Of a stretch of 64,000 bases of DNA, positions 7,481-16,551 are shown piece by piece. The notes under the pieces are model-generated. The model had not been told where the DNA came from. It saw nothing but the letters and a program-made list of their open reading frames with translations, and searched no databases. Made by a program: the position numbers and the translations under genes. Each line of letters starts with the position of its first letter. Positions within the stretch are counted from its first letter, which is position 1. This DNA is from Actinopolymorpha cephalotaxi (lineage in GTDB: Bacteria > Actinomycetota > Actinomycetes > Propionibacteriales > Actinopolymorphaceae): contig NZ_JACBZA010000001.1 in the NCBI RefSeq assembly GCF_013408535.1, forward strand, positions 5,540,850-5,604,849, read 5' to 3'.

Positions 7481-8452
7481 ATGGCTCGTACCCGCCTCTA
7501 CCGCCACGGTGTTCTGGAAGCCGAGAACTTCCCCGTCGCCGACGTCTCGGACCACCTCTCGGACCCGAATGCCACGGTTTGGCTGGACATGTGTTCTCCC
7601 ACCGAGGAGGACCTCGCCTCCATCAGTGAGGAGCTCGGCCTGCACGAGCTCGCGGTCGAGGACGCCGTACACGAACACCAGCGCCCCAAGCTCGACCGCT
7701 ACGACAGCCACGCCTTTCTCACCGTGTACGCGGTGCGGCTGGACAAGGAGAGTGGGGTACTCGCCCTCTCGGAAGCGGCCGCGTTCGTCACCGCCCGCGC
7801 ACTGGTCACGGTTCGCAAGGACGAGCAGTTCGACATGGACGCGGTACTGAGCCGATGGGACTCCTCGTCCGACCTCACCAAGAGCGGTGTGGGGTTCCTC
7901 GTCCACGGGCTGATGGACTACGTGGTGGACAGTCACTTCGACGCGGTGCAGGCACTGGACGAGCAGATCGAGGCGCTGGAGGACATGGTCTTCGCCGACC
8001 AGGTGGACCACGCGGACATGCAGCGGCGTTCGCTGTACCTTCGCAAGAGCCTGGTCGTGTTACGTCGCGTCGTTCTGCCCATGCGTGAACTCGTCAACGC
8101 ACTGATGCGCCGCGACCTCCACATCGTCGACGACACCTTGATGCCGTACTTCCAGGACGTGTACGACCACGTGCTGCGAGCCACGGAGTGGACCGAATCC
8201 CTGCGCGACCTGGTGGCCACCATCCGTGAGACCCAGCTCAGCCTGCAGGCCAACCGGCTCAACACGATCATGAAGAAGGTGACCAGCTGGGCGGCGGTGA
8301 TCGCCGTGCCCACTGCCATCACCGGATTCTACGGTCAGAACGTCCCCTACCCTGGCTTCCAACAGGCGTGGGGTTTCTGGCTTTCCACCCTCGCCATCCT
8401 GGTCATCTCCGGCAGCCTGTACCTGTTGTTCAAACGACGCGACTGGCTTTAG
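7481..8452 (+). CDS. CorA-family divalent cation transporter
   Basis: The 323-aa protein has the CorA layout: a cytoplasmic alpha/beta domain, a long helical funnel (DEQIEALEDMVFADQ onward), and two C-terminal membrane segments. The loop after TM1 normally reads YGMN and forms the ion selectivity filter. Here it reads GFYGQNVPYPGF, with glutamine in place of methionine. The protein ends in the positively charged tail FKRRDWL typical of the family. CorA proteins form pentamers that admit Mg2+, Co2+ or Ni2+. The filter substitution leaves selectivity open. A TAGTCT sequence about 12 bp before the ATG may be a -10 element, giving a nearly leaderless transcript. Confidence 0.92.
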   Translation: MARTRLYRHGVLEAENFPVADVSDHLSDPNATVWLDMCSPTEEDLASISEELGLHELAVEDAVHEHQRPKLDRYDSHAFLTVYAVRLDKESGVLALSEAAAFVTARALVTVRKDEQFDMDAVLSRWDSSSDLTKSGVGFLVHGLMDYVVDSHFDAVQALDEQIEALEDMVFADQVDHADMQRRSLYLRKSLVVLRRVVLPMRELVNALMRRDLHIVDDTLMPYFQDVYDHVLRATEWTESLRDLVATIRETQLSLQANRLNTIMKKVTSWAAVIAVPTAITGFYGQNVPYPGFQQAWGFWLSTLAILVISGSLYLLFKRRDWL

Positions 8453-8467
8453 GGAGTTCTACCGCCC

Positions 8468-9361
8468 ATGACCGACGACAGCACCCGCCTCGCCGTACTC
8501 ATCGACGCCGACAACACCTCCTCGAAGCTGATCAAGGAGATGTTCGAGGAGCTCGCCGGCTACGGCACCATCACCGTGAAGCGGGCGTACGGCGACTGGA
8601 CCAACCCCCACCTGACCGGCTGGCGGGACGTGCTGCTCGGCAACGCCATCGCACCGCAGCAGCAGTTCGCCTACACCTACGGCAAGAACGCCACCGACTC
8701 GGCGCTGATCATCGACGCCATGGACCTGCTGTACTCCGGCAACGTCGACGGCTTCGCGATCGTCTCCTCTGACAGCGACTTCACCCCGCTGGCCACCCGG
8801 CTGCGCGAGTCGGGCAAGCGGGTCATCGGTGTCGGGGGACGCAAGACGCCGAAGGCGTTCGTGGAGGCGTGCGAGAAGTTCGTGTTCACCGAGGTCCTCA
8901 CCGGCGTCCAGACGCCGCCCGAGACGGTAACCGGGACGACGACCGACTCGACGACCGAGTCGACGAAGGCCGACCAGCCGCGGCCGATCCAGAGCGTGCT
9001 GACCAAGGCACTGAACCGGGTCGACACCGATGACGACGACTGGGCTTCCCTCAGCGCGCTCGGCAACCACCTGAACCGCACCGACCCGGCGTTCGACGCA
9101 CGCAACTACGGGTTCGGCAAACTGAGCGAACTCGTCAAGGCGCAACCGTTCCTGGAGACCAAGACAGTCATCGGCGCGGGTGGGCGCGGCCGGCTGTGGC
9201 TACGGTTGAAGGGACGCCGGCCCGCCGAGGAGAAGGCACCGGTCGCGGTGGCGGAGAAGCCTGTCAAGAAGGCGGCCGCCGTGAAGAAGGTCGCCAAGAA
9301 GGCAGCGAAGAAGACCGCGGCGAAGACGGCGAAGAAGGCTTCTGGCCGATCCTCCGCGTGA
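8468..9361 (+). CDS. NYN-domain ribonuclease-like protein with LOTUS/OST-HTH and lysine-rich tail
   Basis: Residues about 6-150 form a NYN (PIN-like) domain with the acidic active-site residues visible in VLIDADNTSSKLI, DSALIIDAMDLL and AIVSSDSDFTPLATRL. Residues about 175-240 match an OST-HTH/LOTUS module (PIQSVLTKALNRV, GFGKLSELVKAQPFLET), an RNA-binding winged helix. The last 40 residues are a histone-H1-like run of lysine and alanine (KKAAAVKKVAKKAAKKTAAK). A metal-dependent endoribonuclease with nucleic-acid anchoring is the expected role. The gene starts 15 bp after corA and is probably co-transcribed with it. Confidence 0.9.
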   Translation: MTDDSTRLAVLIDADNTSSKLIKEMFEELAGYGTITVKRAYGDWTNPHLTGWRDVLLGNAIAPQQQFAYTYGKNATDSALIIDAMDLLYSGNVDGFAIVSSDSDFTPLATRLRESGKRVIGVGGRKTPKAFVEACEKFVFTEVLTGVQTPPETVTGTTTDSTTESTKADQPRPIQSVLTKALNRVDTDDDDWASLSALGNHLNRTDPAFDARNYGFGKLSELVKAQPFLETKTVIGAGGRGRLWLRLKGRRPAEEKAPVAVAEKPVKKAAAVKKVAKKAAKKTAAKTAKKASGRSSA

Positions 9362-9389
9362 CCCCACCGCGCCGTACCATCGACGGACG

Positions 9390-10052
9390 ATGATGGACGA
9401 CGACGAGTTCTACCGCTGGTACGGCCCGTGGGCGAGCCTGTCCCCACCCGAGGTCGCCGCGCTGCTGGACGGCATCTCCGTTCCCTGGTGGATCTTCGGT
9501 GGCTGGTCGATCGAGGCGTTCACCGGCATCGCTCGCGAACACGAGGACGTCGACGTCGGGTTCTTCCGCTCCGACCTCCCGGCCGTGCTCACGCATCTGC
9601 TCCCGCAGGTGTGCGTCTGGTCCAACCACGGTGGAACGCTTCGGCCGCTGCGAACACCGGACGAACTGCTGGACGGATGCGAGCAGTTGTGGGTACGCAG
9701 GGACGGAACGAGCCGGTGGCTTGCCGATCTCGGACTCACCCCGCACGAAGGTACGACCTGGATCTCCAAGCGGGACTCGCGTATCCGGCTGCCGCTCGAG
9801 CAGGCCACCTTCGTCGCGACCGACGGAATCCGTTACCTGGCTCCCAAGGTCTCGCTGCACATGAAGGCGAAGCTCAACCGGGCCAAGGACCGGACCGACC
9901 TCGCCGTTACGCTTCCGCTCCTGGAGCCGGCCGACATCGCCTGGCTACGCGAGACGATCGAGCTAACCCACCCGGACCACCCCTGGCTAACCGTCCTCGA
10001 CCAGCACCGCTCCTCGAGTGGGGGCGGTTCACCTGCGCACATAGACCCTTGA
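9390..10052 (+). CDS. Aminoglycoside adenylyltransferase-like nucleotidyltransferase (ANT(2'') type)
   Basis: The 220-aa product begins near the nucleotidyltransferase core: WWIFGGWSIEAFTGIARE followed by HEDVDVGFF, where the paired acidic residues of the EDVDV motif would bind metal and NTP. This matches the aminoglycoside-2''-adenylyltransferase family and its many chromosomal relatives. Known ANT(2'') enzymes are about 177 aa, so this one is longer. Actual antibiotic modification is not shown. The start has two consecutive ATG codons and a weak ribosome site, and follows the NYN gene by 28 bp. Its 3' end overlaps the convergent DUF2510 gene by 24 bp. Confidence 0.75.
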   Translation: MMDDDEFYRWYGPWASLSPPEVAALLDGISVPWWIFGGWSIEAFTGIAREHEDVDVGFFRSDLPAVLTHLLPQVCVWSNHGGTLRPLRTPDELLDGCEQLWVRRDGTSRWLADLGLTPHEGTTWISKRDSRIRLPLEQATFVATDGIRYLAPKVSLHMKAKLNRAKDRTDLAVTLPLLEPADIAWLRETIELTHPDHPWLTVLDQHRSSSGGGSPAHIDP

Positions 10053-10532
10053 GCCTGCATGAGGGACCGGAACCAGATCCTTGAGTTCGTCGGGCCGAGG
10101 TTTCCAGTCCCGACACGGCAGGAAGGCAATTCGCCAAGCAATTCGCAAGGTCCAGAATATGTTCCAGAACGGGATGAGAACGAAGAAGCAGTCCCGCCTC
10201 CGATAGGAGACCAACCTGCCAAGCGCGCCGTAGACCACGAGGACGTAGAGGGCCGTCAGGCCCGAACCCGAGTCGCTCGCCATGCTCGCCCCGGGGATCA
10301 GCGCTACCTGCGCTCCACTCCACCAGATTCCGATCCACAGGAGGAGGGTCAGCAGAGCCCTCAACATCACACCGCGGGGCTTGCGACCGACCGGGACTGG
10401 GCCGGCAGCCACCTCCGTCGCGGCCGCGGTGTCATCCGTCCATTGCCCGCCGTCCCAGTACCTGAGCTCGCCGGAGTTCGTCCCGGGGTCGTACCACCCT
10501 GGTGGCGGAGGTACGACCGGCTCGCTGCTCAT
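10029..10532 (-). CDS. DUF2510-containing small membrane protein
   Basis: A 167-aa protein. Residues about 9-35 form the DUF2510 motif (PPPGWYDPG, LRYWDGGQWTD), a short actinobacterial module linked to membrane proteins. Two hydrophobic stretches follow, near residues 55-80 (ALLTLLLWIGIWWSGAQVAL) and 92-108 (LYVLVVYGALG), and a third weaker one at FFVLIPFWNIFWTLRIAWRI. AGGAG lies seven bases before the ATG. The function is unknown. The gene is convergent with the nucleotidyltransferase gene and overlaps its last eight codons. Confidence 0.8.
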   Translation of the reverse strand: MSSEPVVPPPPGWYDPGTNSGELRYWDGGQWTDDTAAATEVAAGPVPVGRKPRGVMLRALLTLLLWIGIWWSGAQVALIPGASMASDSGSGLTALYVLVVYGALGRLVSYRRRDCFFVLIPFWNIFWTLRIAWRIAFLPCRDWKPRPDELKDLVPVPHAGSRVYVRR

Positions 10533-10615
10533 CCGGCGCTCCTGCGGCTCGACGACTGTGTCGTGGCAGGGAGACTAGCGGCACACTGCGATCCGCGGGA
10601 GTGGTTCGGTCGTGC

Positions 10616-11584
10616 TCACTCGACCGACAGCGGCAGAGGACCGCGCTCGAGGACTTCGGCGAGCCGAGCAGCCGTAGCGGCGAGGGCCTCGTGGTTCTTG
10701 GTCCACACGTTCCAGCCCAGGTGAGTGAAGCCGATGTGCAGCTCGTAGCAGTGGTGGCGGGTGGCGGCGTCGACCAGGGCGCCGGGGTCGGCCCGCACGC
10801 CCGGGTCCCGCAGCACGCCGGACAGCGGATCCGCGGCGGCGATCCCCGGATGCCACGGCGCCCAGAAGCTGCACCAGGCGGCGTCGAAGAGGAAGTCGCC
10901 GCGTACCGAGCACTTCCAGGACAGCACCGCCTCGATACGGCTCGCGTCCGGACTCACCAGCACGTTGCCGTGCAGCAGGTCACCGTGGACGAGGTCGCGT
11001 CGCTCCGGGCAGGCGTCGACCAGGGCTGTCACCCGCTCGGTCACCGCGGCGGACAGCGCCGCGAGTTCCCGGTCCTCGGCCAGGGCGTCCGCCCATCCGT
11101 TCACCATCTTGTCCGGGTCGTCGGCCAGTCCCGCAAGGAGAAACTCCCGCCAACTCCGGGTTGACGCCACCGGCTGGTGCCAGACCACCGGGGAGTCCGG
11201 GGACCCCGGCACCTGGAAGAGCGCGACGAGCAGGCGGGTGAGGGTCGGGCTGATCGCGTCGGCCAGCTCGACCGGAGTGTCCTCCAGGAACCACCCGTAG
11301 TGGTGGCGTACCGAGATGGCGTACGCCCGGCCGAACGCGGTGGTGCCCACCTCGCGGACCTCCGGCACGGGCAGGTCCGGACCGGCGAACGTCATCGCGG
11401 TCCGGTCGGCCTCGTACCAGCTCGCGTCCGGACCGAAGCGGACCACCAGGTCCTCGCCGCCCGCCCGGTAGGCCCACGCCGAGGACCACGCCCCGCCCGA
11501 CAGCGGTTCCAGATCCTCCGCGCCCCCCGGCCGTCCGGCCAGGAACGCCTCGACCTCGTCCTTGGTCAACTCGTCGGCACCCAT
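10616..11584 (-). CDS. Aminoglycoside phosphotransferase-family kinase
   Basis: The 322-aa protein shows the kinase-like fold of the APH/choline kinase superfamily. The catalytic loop reads [12 protein letters not shown] (Asp as base, Asn as metal ligand), followed by [11 protein letters not shown], where the DFG-equivalent Asp binds Mg2+. The N-lobe has [15 protein letters not shown] as a glycine-rich loop and DLVVRFGP for the ATP-anchoring residue. The physiological substrate could be an antibiotic, a sugar or another small alcohol. The start at 11584 is the first ATG giving the full N-lobe; the frame stays open far upstream but those bases belong to the divergent ATPase gene. The two starts are 66 bp apart. 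Confidence 0.85.
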   Translation of the reverse strand: MGADELTKDEVEAFLAGRPGGAEDLEPLSGGAWSSAWAYRAGGEDLVVRFGPDASWYEADRTAMTFAGPDLPVPEVREVGTTAFGRAYAISVRHHYGWFLEDTPVELADAISPTLTRLLVALFQVPGSPDSPVVWHQPVASTRSWREFLLAGLADDPDKMVNGWADALAEDRELAALSAAVTERVTALVDACPERRDLVHGDLLHGNVLVSPDASRIEAVLSWKCSVRGDFLFDAAWCSFWAPWHPGIAAADPLSGVLRDPGVRADPGALVDAATRHHCYELHIGFTHLGWNVWTKNHEALAATAARLAEVLERGPLPLSVE

Positions 11585-11650
11585 CGGGCCAGTATCCGCC
11601 ACGTTCTGGGTAGGGAGAGAGGCAGGCAGGGCCCACGACGGAGGGCGAGA

Positions 11651-14389
11651 GTGACCGAGCAGGACGAGCGACCGCGCTTCGACCCGACCGAGCGGGTCGA
11701 GTTGCTGCTGCGTGACCTCCGTACGTCCCGGCACGGCCTGTCCTCGCGGGAGGCGGAGCGGCGACTGGTCCACTACGGCCCGAACGAGATCACCCGCCGG
11801 GGTGGCCGACGCTGGCCGAAGGAACTCGCCTTCCAGTTCACCCATCCGCTGGCTCTGCTGTTGTGGGTCGCCGCGGGTCTCGCCTGGCTGGCCGGCATCG
11901 TGCCGGTCGCCATCGCGATCGTGATCGTCATCGTCGTCAACGCGCTCTTCGCCTTCGTCCAGGAGACCCAGGCCGAACGCGCGGTGGAGGCGCTGGCCGC
12001 GTACCTGCCGGTGCGCGCGAAGGCGGTCCGGGACGGCCGCGTCCAGACCGTCGAGGCGACCACTCTCGTACCCGGCGACGTGGTGGTGATCGGGGAGGGT
12101 GACCGGATCTGCGCCGACGCCCGCCTCGTCGAGGGCGGACTCGAGGTGGACCTGTCCACGCTGACCGGTGAGTCGATGCCGGCCTACCGTTCGGCGGACC
12201 TGCTGGACACCCGGGTGAGCCTGCTGCAGGCCCGGGACCTCGTCTTCAGCGGCACGACCTGCACCGAGGGCGAGGCCAGGGCGGTCGTGTTCGCGACCGG
12301 CATGCACACCGAGATCGGGCGGATCGCCGCACTGTCCGAACGGGTCGAGCGGGCGGAGAGCCCGCTGGAGTCCCAGGTACGCCGGGTCGCCTGGCTGATC
12401 GCCATCATCGCCGTGGCGCTGGGGGTGGCGTTCATCCCGGTGGCGATGGTGTTCGCCGGGCTGTCTCTGGGAGACGCGGTCGTGTTCGCCGTCGGGCTGC
12501 TCGTCGGCAACGTGCCGGAGGGGCTGCTGCCGGTGATCACCCTCGCGCTCGCGCTGGGAGTACGCGGCCTGGTCCATGCCGGGGCCGTCGTCAAACGCCT
12601 GAGTGCGGTGGAGACGCTGGGCTCGACCAGCGTCATCTGCACCGACAAGACCGGCACCCTCACCGAGAACCACATGCGCGTCACCACCGTGTGGACCAAT
12701 GCCGGTGCGGTACGCATGCAAGACGGTGTTGACAGTGCACCCGCGTCGTCCCGGCAGGTCGCCGACCGGCTCGCCGCCGCCATGTCGGCCTGCAACAACG
12801 CCGAACTCGGTGACGCCGGTGCCCACGTGGGCGACCCGACCGAGATCGCCCTGCTGGAAGCCGCGTCCGCACTCGGCTGCCAGGTGGACCCCGACGAACG
12901 GCGGCGCCGGCGCGTACGGCAGTTCCACTTCGATCCGGTGCTCAAGCTGATGTCCACCGTCGACGAACGCGACGGTGGCATCTGGGTTGACGTGAAGGGC
13001 GCCCCCGAGGCACTGCTGCCGCACTGCGCCACCATGGCCGAGGACGGCGGAACGAGCCGTCCGCTCTCGGAAGGCCTGCGGCACGAACTCGGAGAACGCG
13101 TCGACTCCTACGCCCGGGCAGGTCTCCGCGTCCTCGCGGTCGCCGAACGCCGCCTGCGCCCCGACGAGCCGGTTCCCCTACGACGTGAGGATGCCGAACG
13201 CGACCTGGAACTCCTCGGCCTGGTGGCCATGCAGGACCCGCCCCGGCCCCAGGTGGCCGACGCGGTCGCGCAGTGCCACACCGCGGGCGTACGGATCATC
13301 GTCGTCACCGGTGACCACGGCCTGACCGCGACCGCCATCGCGTCCCAGGTCGGAATCACCGGCGAGCACCCGACCGTGGTGAACGGCGACGAACTCGAGC
13401 GCATGCACGAACCCGACCTGGACGTCCTGCTGCGCAACGAGAAAGAACTCGTGTTCGCCAGGAGCTCACCCGAGGCGAAGCTGCGGATCGCCGACGCGTT
13501 ACGCGCCGAGGGTCACGTCGTCGCGATGACCGGTGACGGGGTGAACGACGCACCGGCGCTGCGCCGCGCCGACATCGGCGTCGCGATGGGCCGCGCGGGC
13601 ACCGACGTCGCGAAGGAAGCGGCGACGATGGTGCTGACCGACGACAACTTCGCCACCATCGTGACCGCGGTGCGGGCGGGCCGGCAGGTGTACGACAACA
13701 TCCGCAAGTTCATCGTCTACATCTTCGCCCACAGCACACCGGAGATCACGCCGTTCCTCGTCTTCGCGTTGTCCGGTGGATCCATTCCGCTGCCGTTGAC
13801 AGTGCTGCAGTTGCTGGCGTTCGACGTCGGCACCGAGACCCTGCCCGCGCTCGCGCTCGGCCGCGAACCCGCCGAGCCCGGCCTGATGAACAGACCACCG
13901 CGCCGGCGTTCGGAGGGAGTGATCCGGCCGGGGATGCTGGTGCGGGCCTGGCTCTTCCTCGGCGTGATCAGCTCGGTGCTGTCAATGGCGGGTTTCTTCT
14001 ACGTACTCCTGAGTGCGGGTTGGCATCCGGGTGATCCCACCGGGCCGGGTGCGCCACTCCACCACGTCTACCAACAGGCGACCACGATGACGTTCCTCGG
14101 GATGATCGCCGGGCAGGTCGGCACCGCGTTCGCCGCCCGCACCGACCGCGCCTCGCTGCGGTCTGTCGGGGTGTTCTCCAATCCCCTGCTGCTGTGGGGA
14201 ATCGGCTTCGAACTCGCACTCGCGGCCCTGCTCATCTACACCCCGCCGTTCCAGGACCTGCTCGGCACCGCCGCGCTCACCCCGGACATGATCGCGTTCG
14301 TCCTTCCGTTCCCGTTCATCGTGTGGGGTGCCGACGAGATCCGCCGCTGGCTCGTACGCCGTAGAGCAGCCGCGAAGCAGAGTCGGTAG
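11651..14389 (+). CDS. P-type cation-transporting ATPase (P2 type)
   Basis: A 912-aa P-type ATPase. The actuator loop has LTGESMP (Glu174), the phosphorylation site is [11 protein letters not shown] with Asp332, nucleotide binding shows KGAPE, and the hinge is [12 protein letters not shown] (629-633). The M4 motif is [13 protein letters not shown] and the stretch before the DKTGT reads [16 protein letters not shown], a combination typical of P2 pumps related to Ca2+- and Na+/K+-type ATPases. No N-terminal heavy-metal domain is present. Ca2+, Mn2+, Na+ or K+ are all possible. The GTG start is backed by GGAGGGCGAGA. Confidence 0.93.
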   Translation: MTEQDERPRFDPTERVELLLRDLRTSRHGLSSREAERRLVHYGPNEITRRGGRRWPKELAFQFTHPLALLLWVAAGLAWLAGIVPVAIAIVIVIVVNALFAFVQETQAERAVEALAAYLPVRAKAVRDGRVQTVEATTLVPGDVVVIGEGDRICADARLVEGGLEVDLSTLTGESMPAYRSADLLDTRVSLLQARDLVFSGTTCTEGEARAVVFATGMHTEIGRIAALSERVERAESPLESQVRRVAWLIAIIAVALGVAFIPVAMVFAGLSLGDAVVFAVGLLVGNVPEGLLPVITLALALGVRGLVHAGAVVKRLSAVETLGSTSVICTDKTGTLTENHMRVTTVWTNAGAVRMQDGVDSAPASSRQVADRLAAAMSACNNAELGDAGAHVGDPTEIALLEAASALGCQVDPDERRRRRVRQFHFDPVLKLMSTVDERDGGIWVDVKGAPEALLPHCATMAEDGGTSRPLSEGLRHELGERVDSYARAGLRVLAVAERRLRPDEPVPLRREDAERDLELLGLVAMQDPPRPQVADAVAQCHTAGVRIIVVTGDHGLTATAIASQVGITGEHPTVVNGDELERMHEPDLDVLLRNEKELVFARSSPEAKLRIADALRAEGHVVAMTGDGVNDAPALRRADIGVAMGRAGTDVAKEAATMVLTDDNFATIVTAVRAGRQVYDNIRKFIVYIFAHSTPEITPFLVFALSGGSIPLPLTVLQLLAFDVGTETLPALALGREPAEPGLMNRPPRRRSEGVIRPGMLVRAWLFLGVISSVLSMAGFFYVLLSAGWHPGDPTGPGAPLHHVYQQATTMTFLGMIAGQVGTAFAARTDRASLRSVGVFSNPLLLWGIGFELALAALLIYTPPFQDLLGTAALTPDMIAFVLPFPFIVWGADEIRRWLVRRRAAAKQSR

Positions 14390-14453
14390 CTCGCGGCCCG
14401 CGCCATCCGCGTGGCTCACCTCGGCGGCCGCAAGCCGGCGGTAGCTTCGCCGG

Positions 14454-14638
14454 ATGGTTGACCGAGCGTTCCCCGTCATCGTCGCCGGCGCGGTGTCCGA
14501 GACCGCACGCTTCTACGAGAGCCTCGGCTTCGAGCGGCATGTCCAGCTCTGCGCGAGCCCGAGGACATGCCGTGGGGTGAGCGGATCGCGTACGTCACCG
14601 ATCCCGACGGCAACCCCGTAGCCCTGGCACGTGCCTGA
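14454..14638 (+). pseudogene. VOC/glyoxalase-family pseudogene with missing middle
   Basis: From ATG 14454 the frame reads a VOC N-terminus (AFPVIVAGAVSETARFYESL, GFERHVQL). In another frame the VOC C-terminus appears (PEDMPWGERIAYVTDPDGNP, VALARA, stop at 14636-14638). About 50 central residues are absent relative to a usual 115-125 aa bleomycin-resistance-type VOC protein, and the join near 14547-14560 is out of frame. It converges with the GH15 gene, whose stop is 11 bp away. The same kind of damage is seen in the VOC gene at 6133-6358. Confidence 0.8.
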
Positions 14639-14649
14639 GAGCGACTCCG

Positions 14650-16500
14650 TCAGCGGAGGTCGAGGGTGTGGTGCGGCTCGGACGCGGTCGCGAGGGAGCC
14701 GGTCGCGTCGCTGAGGTGCCGGGCGCTGTTGACCAGGCCGACCATGCTGAACGCCTGCGGCGTGTTGCCCAGCTGCCGGCCCGTGGACGGGTCGTACTCC
14801 TCGCTGAGCAGGCCGACGTCGTTGCGCAGCGAGAGCAGACGCTCGAAAAGGTTCCGTGCCTCCTCTCGGCGGCCCAGCGCGTGCAGGGCGTCGACGAGCC
14901 AGAAGCTGCATGCGAGGAACACTCCCTCGCTGCCCGCCAGGCCGTCGACGTTCTCGTGACCCGGGTCGTAGCGGAGCACGAATCCGTCGACACTGAGCTC
15001 GCGCACGATGGCGTCGACCGTGCCGGCGACCCGCTTGTCCGTCCAGGGCAGGAAGCCGGTACGCGGGATGAGGAGCAGGGCCGCGTCGAGCCCGCCGGAG
15101 CCGTAGTACTGCGTGAAGGTGTTGCGTTCGGCGTCGAATCCGCGCCGGCACACCTCGGCGTGCACCTCGTCCCGGAGCGCGCGCCACTTGTCGACCGGGC
15201 CGTCCAGGTGGTGGCGTTCGACCGCCTTGATCGCCCGGTCGAAGCCGGTCCACGCCATCACCTTGGAGTGCACGAAGTGCTGCCGTGCCCCGCGTACCTC
15301 CCACAGGCTGTTGTCCGGCTCGCGCCAGTTGCCCTCGAGGTAGTCGAGCAGTGCGCGCTGCAGATCCCACGCGTCGTCGGTGGCGCCGATGCGGGTTTCC
15401 CGGGTCAGGTGCAGACCGTCGAGGACCTCGCCCCACACGTCGAGCTGGAACTGGTCGGCGGCCGCGTTGCCGACCCGTACCGGCGACGAGCCGTCGAACC
15501 CCTTCAGCCAGTCCAGGGTGTACTCCGGCAGGCGGCGGGTGCCGTCCAGTCCGTACATGATCCGCAGGTCGGCCGGATCGCCGGCCGCCGCGCGGAGCAG
15601 CCAGTCGCGCCAGGCCGTTGCCTCGTTGACGAAACCGGCGCCGAGCAGGGCCTGCAGGGTGAACGTGGCGTCGCGTAGCCAGCAGTATCGGTAGTCCCAG
15701 TTGCGCTCTCCTCCGAACTGCTCCGGAAGCGAGGTGGTGGCCGCGGCCAGGATGCCTCCGGTCGGTGCGTACGTCAGTGCCTTCAGAACGATCAGCGCCC
15801 GGCGGACCTCGCTCGACCACGGCCCGTCGTAACGGCACTGCTCGATCCACCCGGTCCAGAAGGCCTCGGTCTCCGCGAGTGCCCGGTCGGGATCGATCGG
15901 CGGCGGCGGCGAGTGATGGGAGGGCTTGTATGTCAGCACGAACGGAACCCGCTGGCCGGCCTGCACGGTGAACTCGCTGTGGGTGGTCATGTCACGCCCG
16001 TGCAGCGGTACGTCCGTACGCAGCCAGAGCGCGTCCGGGCCCGCGACGGCACACAGCCCGGACGATTCGCGCCGCACCCACGGGACGATGTGCCCGTAGT
16101 CGAAGCGGATCCGTAGCTGCATGGTCATCGGCACCGTGCCGGACACGCCCTCGACGATGCGGACGATGTCGGCGGCGTGCCCCCGGGGCGGCATGAAGTC
16201 GATGACGCGGACCGAGCCGGACGGGGTTTCCCACAACGTTTCCAGGACCAGCGTGTCGCCACGGTAGCGACGCGAGGTGGCCTGTCCCGAAGCGCTTCCG
16301 CCGCTGCCGCCACCGTCGCCGTCGCTCCCCGCCGGCGCGATGCGCCAGTGACCGGCCTGCTCGTCGTGCAGGAGTGCCGCGAAACAGGCGGCGGAGTCGA
16401 ACCTGGGCAGGCACGCCCAGTCGACGGAGCCGTCCAGGCCGACCAGGGCCGCGGTCTGCAGGTCCCCGATCATGGCGTAGCTCTCGATCGAAGCGGACAA
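14650..16500 (-). CDS. Glycoside hydrolase family 15 (glucoamylase/trehalase-like)
   Basis: The 616-aa cytoplasmic protein (no signal peptide) has an N-terminal beta-sandwich beginning SIESYAMIGDLQTAALVGLD and DGSVDWACLPRFDS, then an (alpha/alpha)6 barrel with the strongly conserved RNWDYRYCWLRDATFTLQAL. Actinobacterial homologues include trehalases and glucan hydrolases. This length and architecture fit those better than secreted fungal glucoamylases. The start is TTG at 16500, with AAAGGA seven bases upstream. The next ATG is nine codons in and would cut the conserved N-terminus. The gene is followed by the VOC pseudogene and preceded by a dehydrogenase on the same strand, a possible carbohydrate unit. 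Confidence 0.9.
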   Translation of the reverse strand: MSASIESYAMIGDLQTAALVGLDGSVDWACLPRFDSAACFAALLHDEQAGHWRIAPAGSDGDGGGSGGSASGQATSRRYRGDTLVLETLWETPSGSVRVIDFMPPRGHAADIVRIVEGVSGTVPMTMQLRIRFDYGHIVPWVRRESSGLCAVAGPDALWLRTDVPLHGRDMTTHSEFTVQAGQRVPFVLTYKPSHHSPPPPIDPDRALAETEAFWTGWIEQCRYDGPWSSEVRRALIVLKALTYAPTGGILAAATTSLPEQFGGERNWDYRYCWLRDATFTLQALLGAGFVNEATAWRDWLLRAAAGDPADLRIMYGLDGTRRLPEYTLDWLKGFDGSSPVRVGNAAADQFQLDVWGEVLDGLHLTRETRIGATDDAWDLQRALLDYLEGNWREPDNSLWEVRGARQHFVHSKVMAWTGFDRAIKAVERHHLDGPVDKWRALRDEVHAEVCRRGFDAERNTFTQYYGSGGLDAALLLIPRTGFLPWTDKRVAGTVDAIVRELSVDGFVLRYDPGHENVDGLAGSEGVFLACSFWLVDALHALGRREEARNLFERLLSLRNDVGLLSEEYDPSTGRQLGNTPQAFSMVGLVNSARHLSDATGSLATASEPHHTLDLR

Positions 16501-16551
16501 CGGCCGATCCTTTCGACGACGACGCGGTGGGGCTGGCGAGAGTGTAGGCCG

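Noticed and set aside
11177-11650. In-frame extension of the P-type ATPase to the left
   Set aside because: It overlaps the divergent phosphotransferase gene antisense and has no ribosome site, while GTG 11651 has GGAGG and gives a typical N-terminus.
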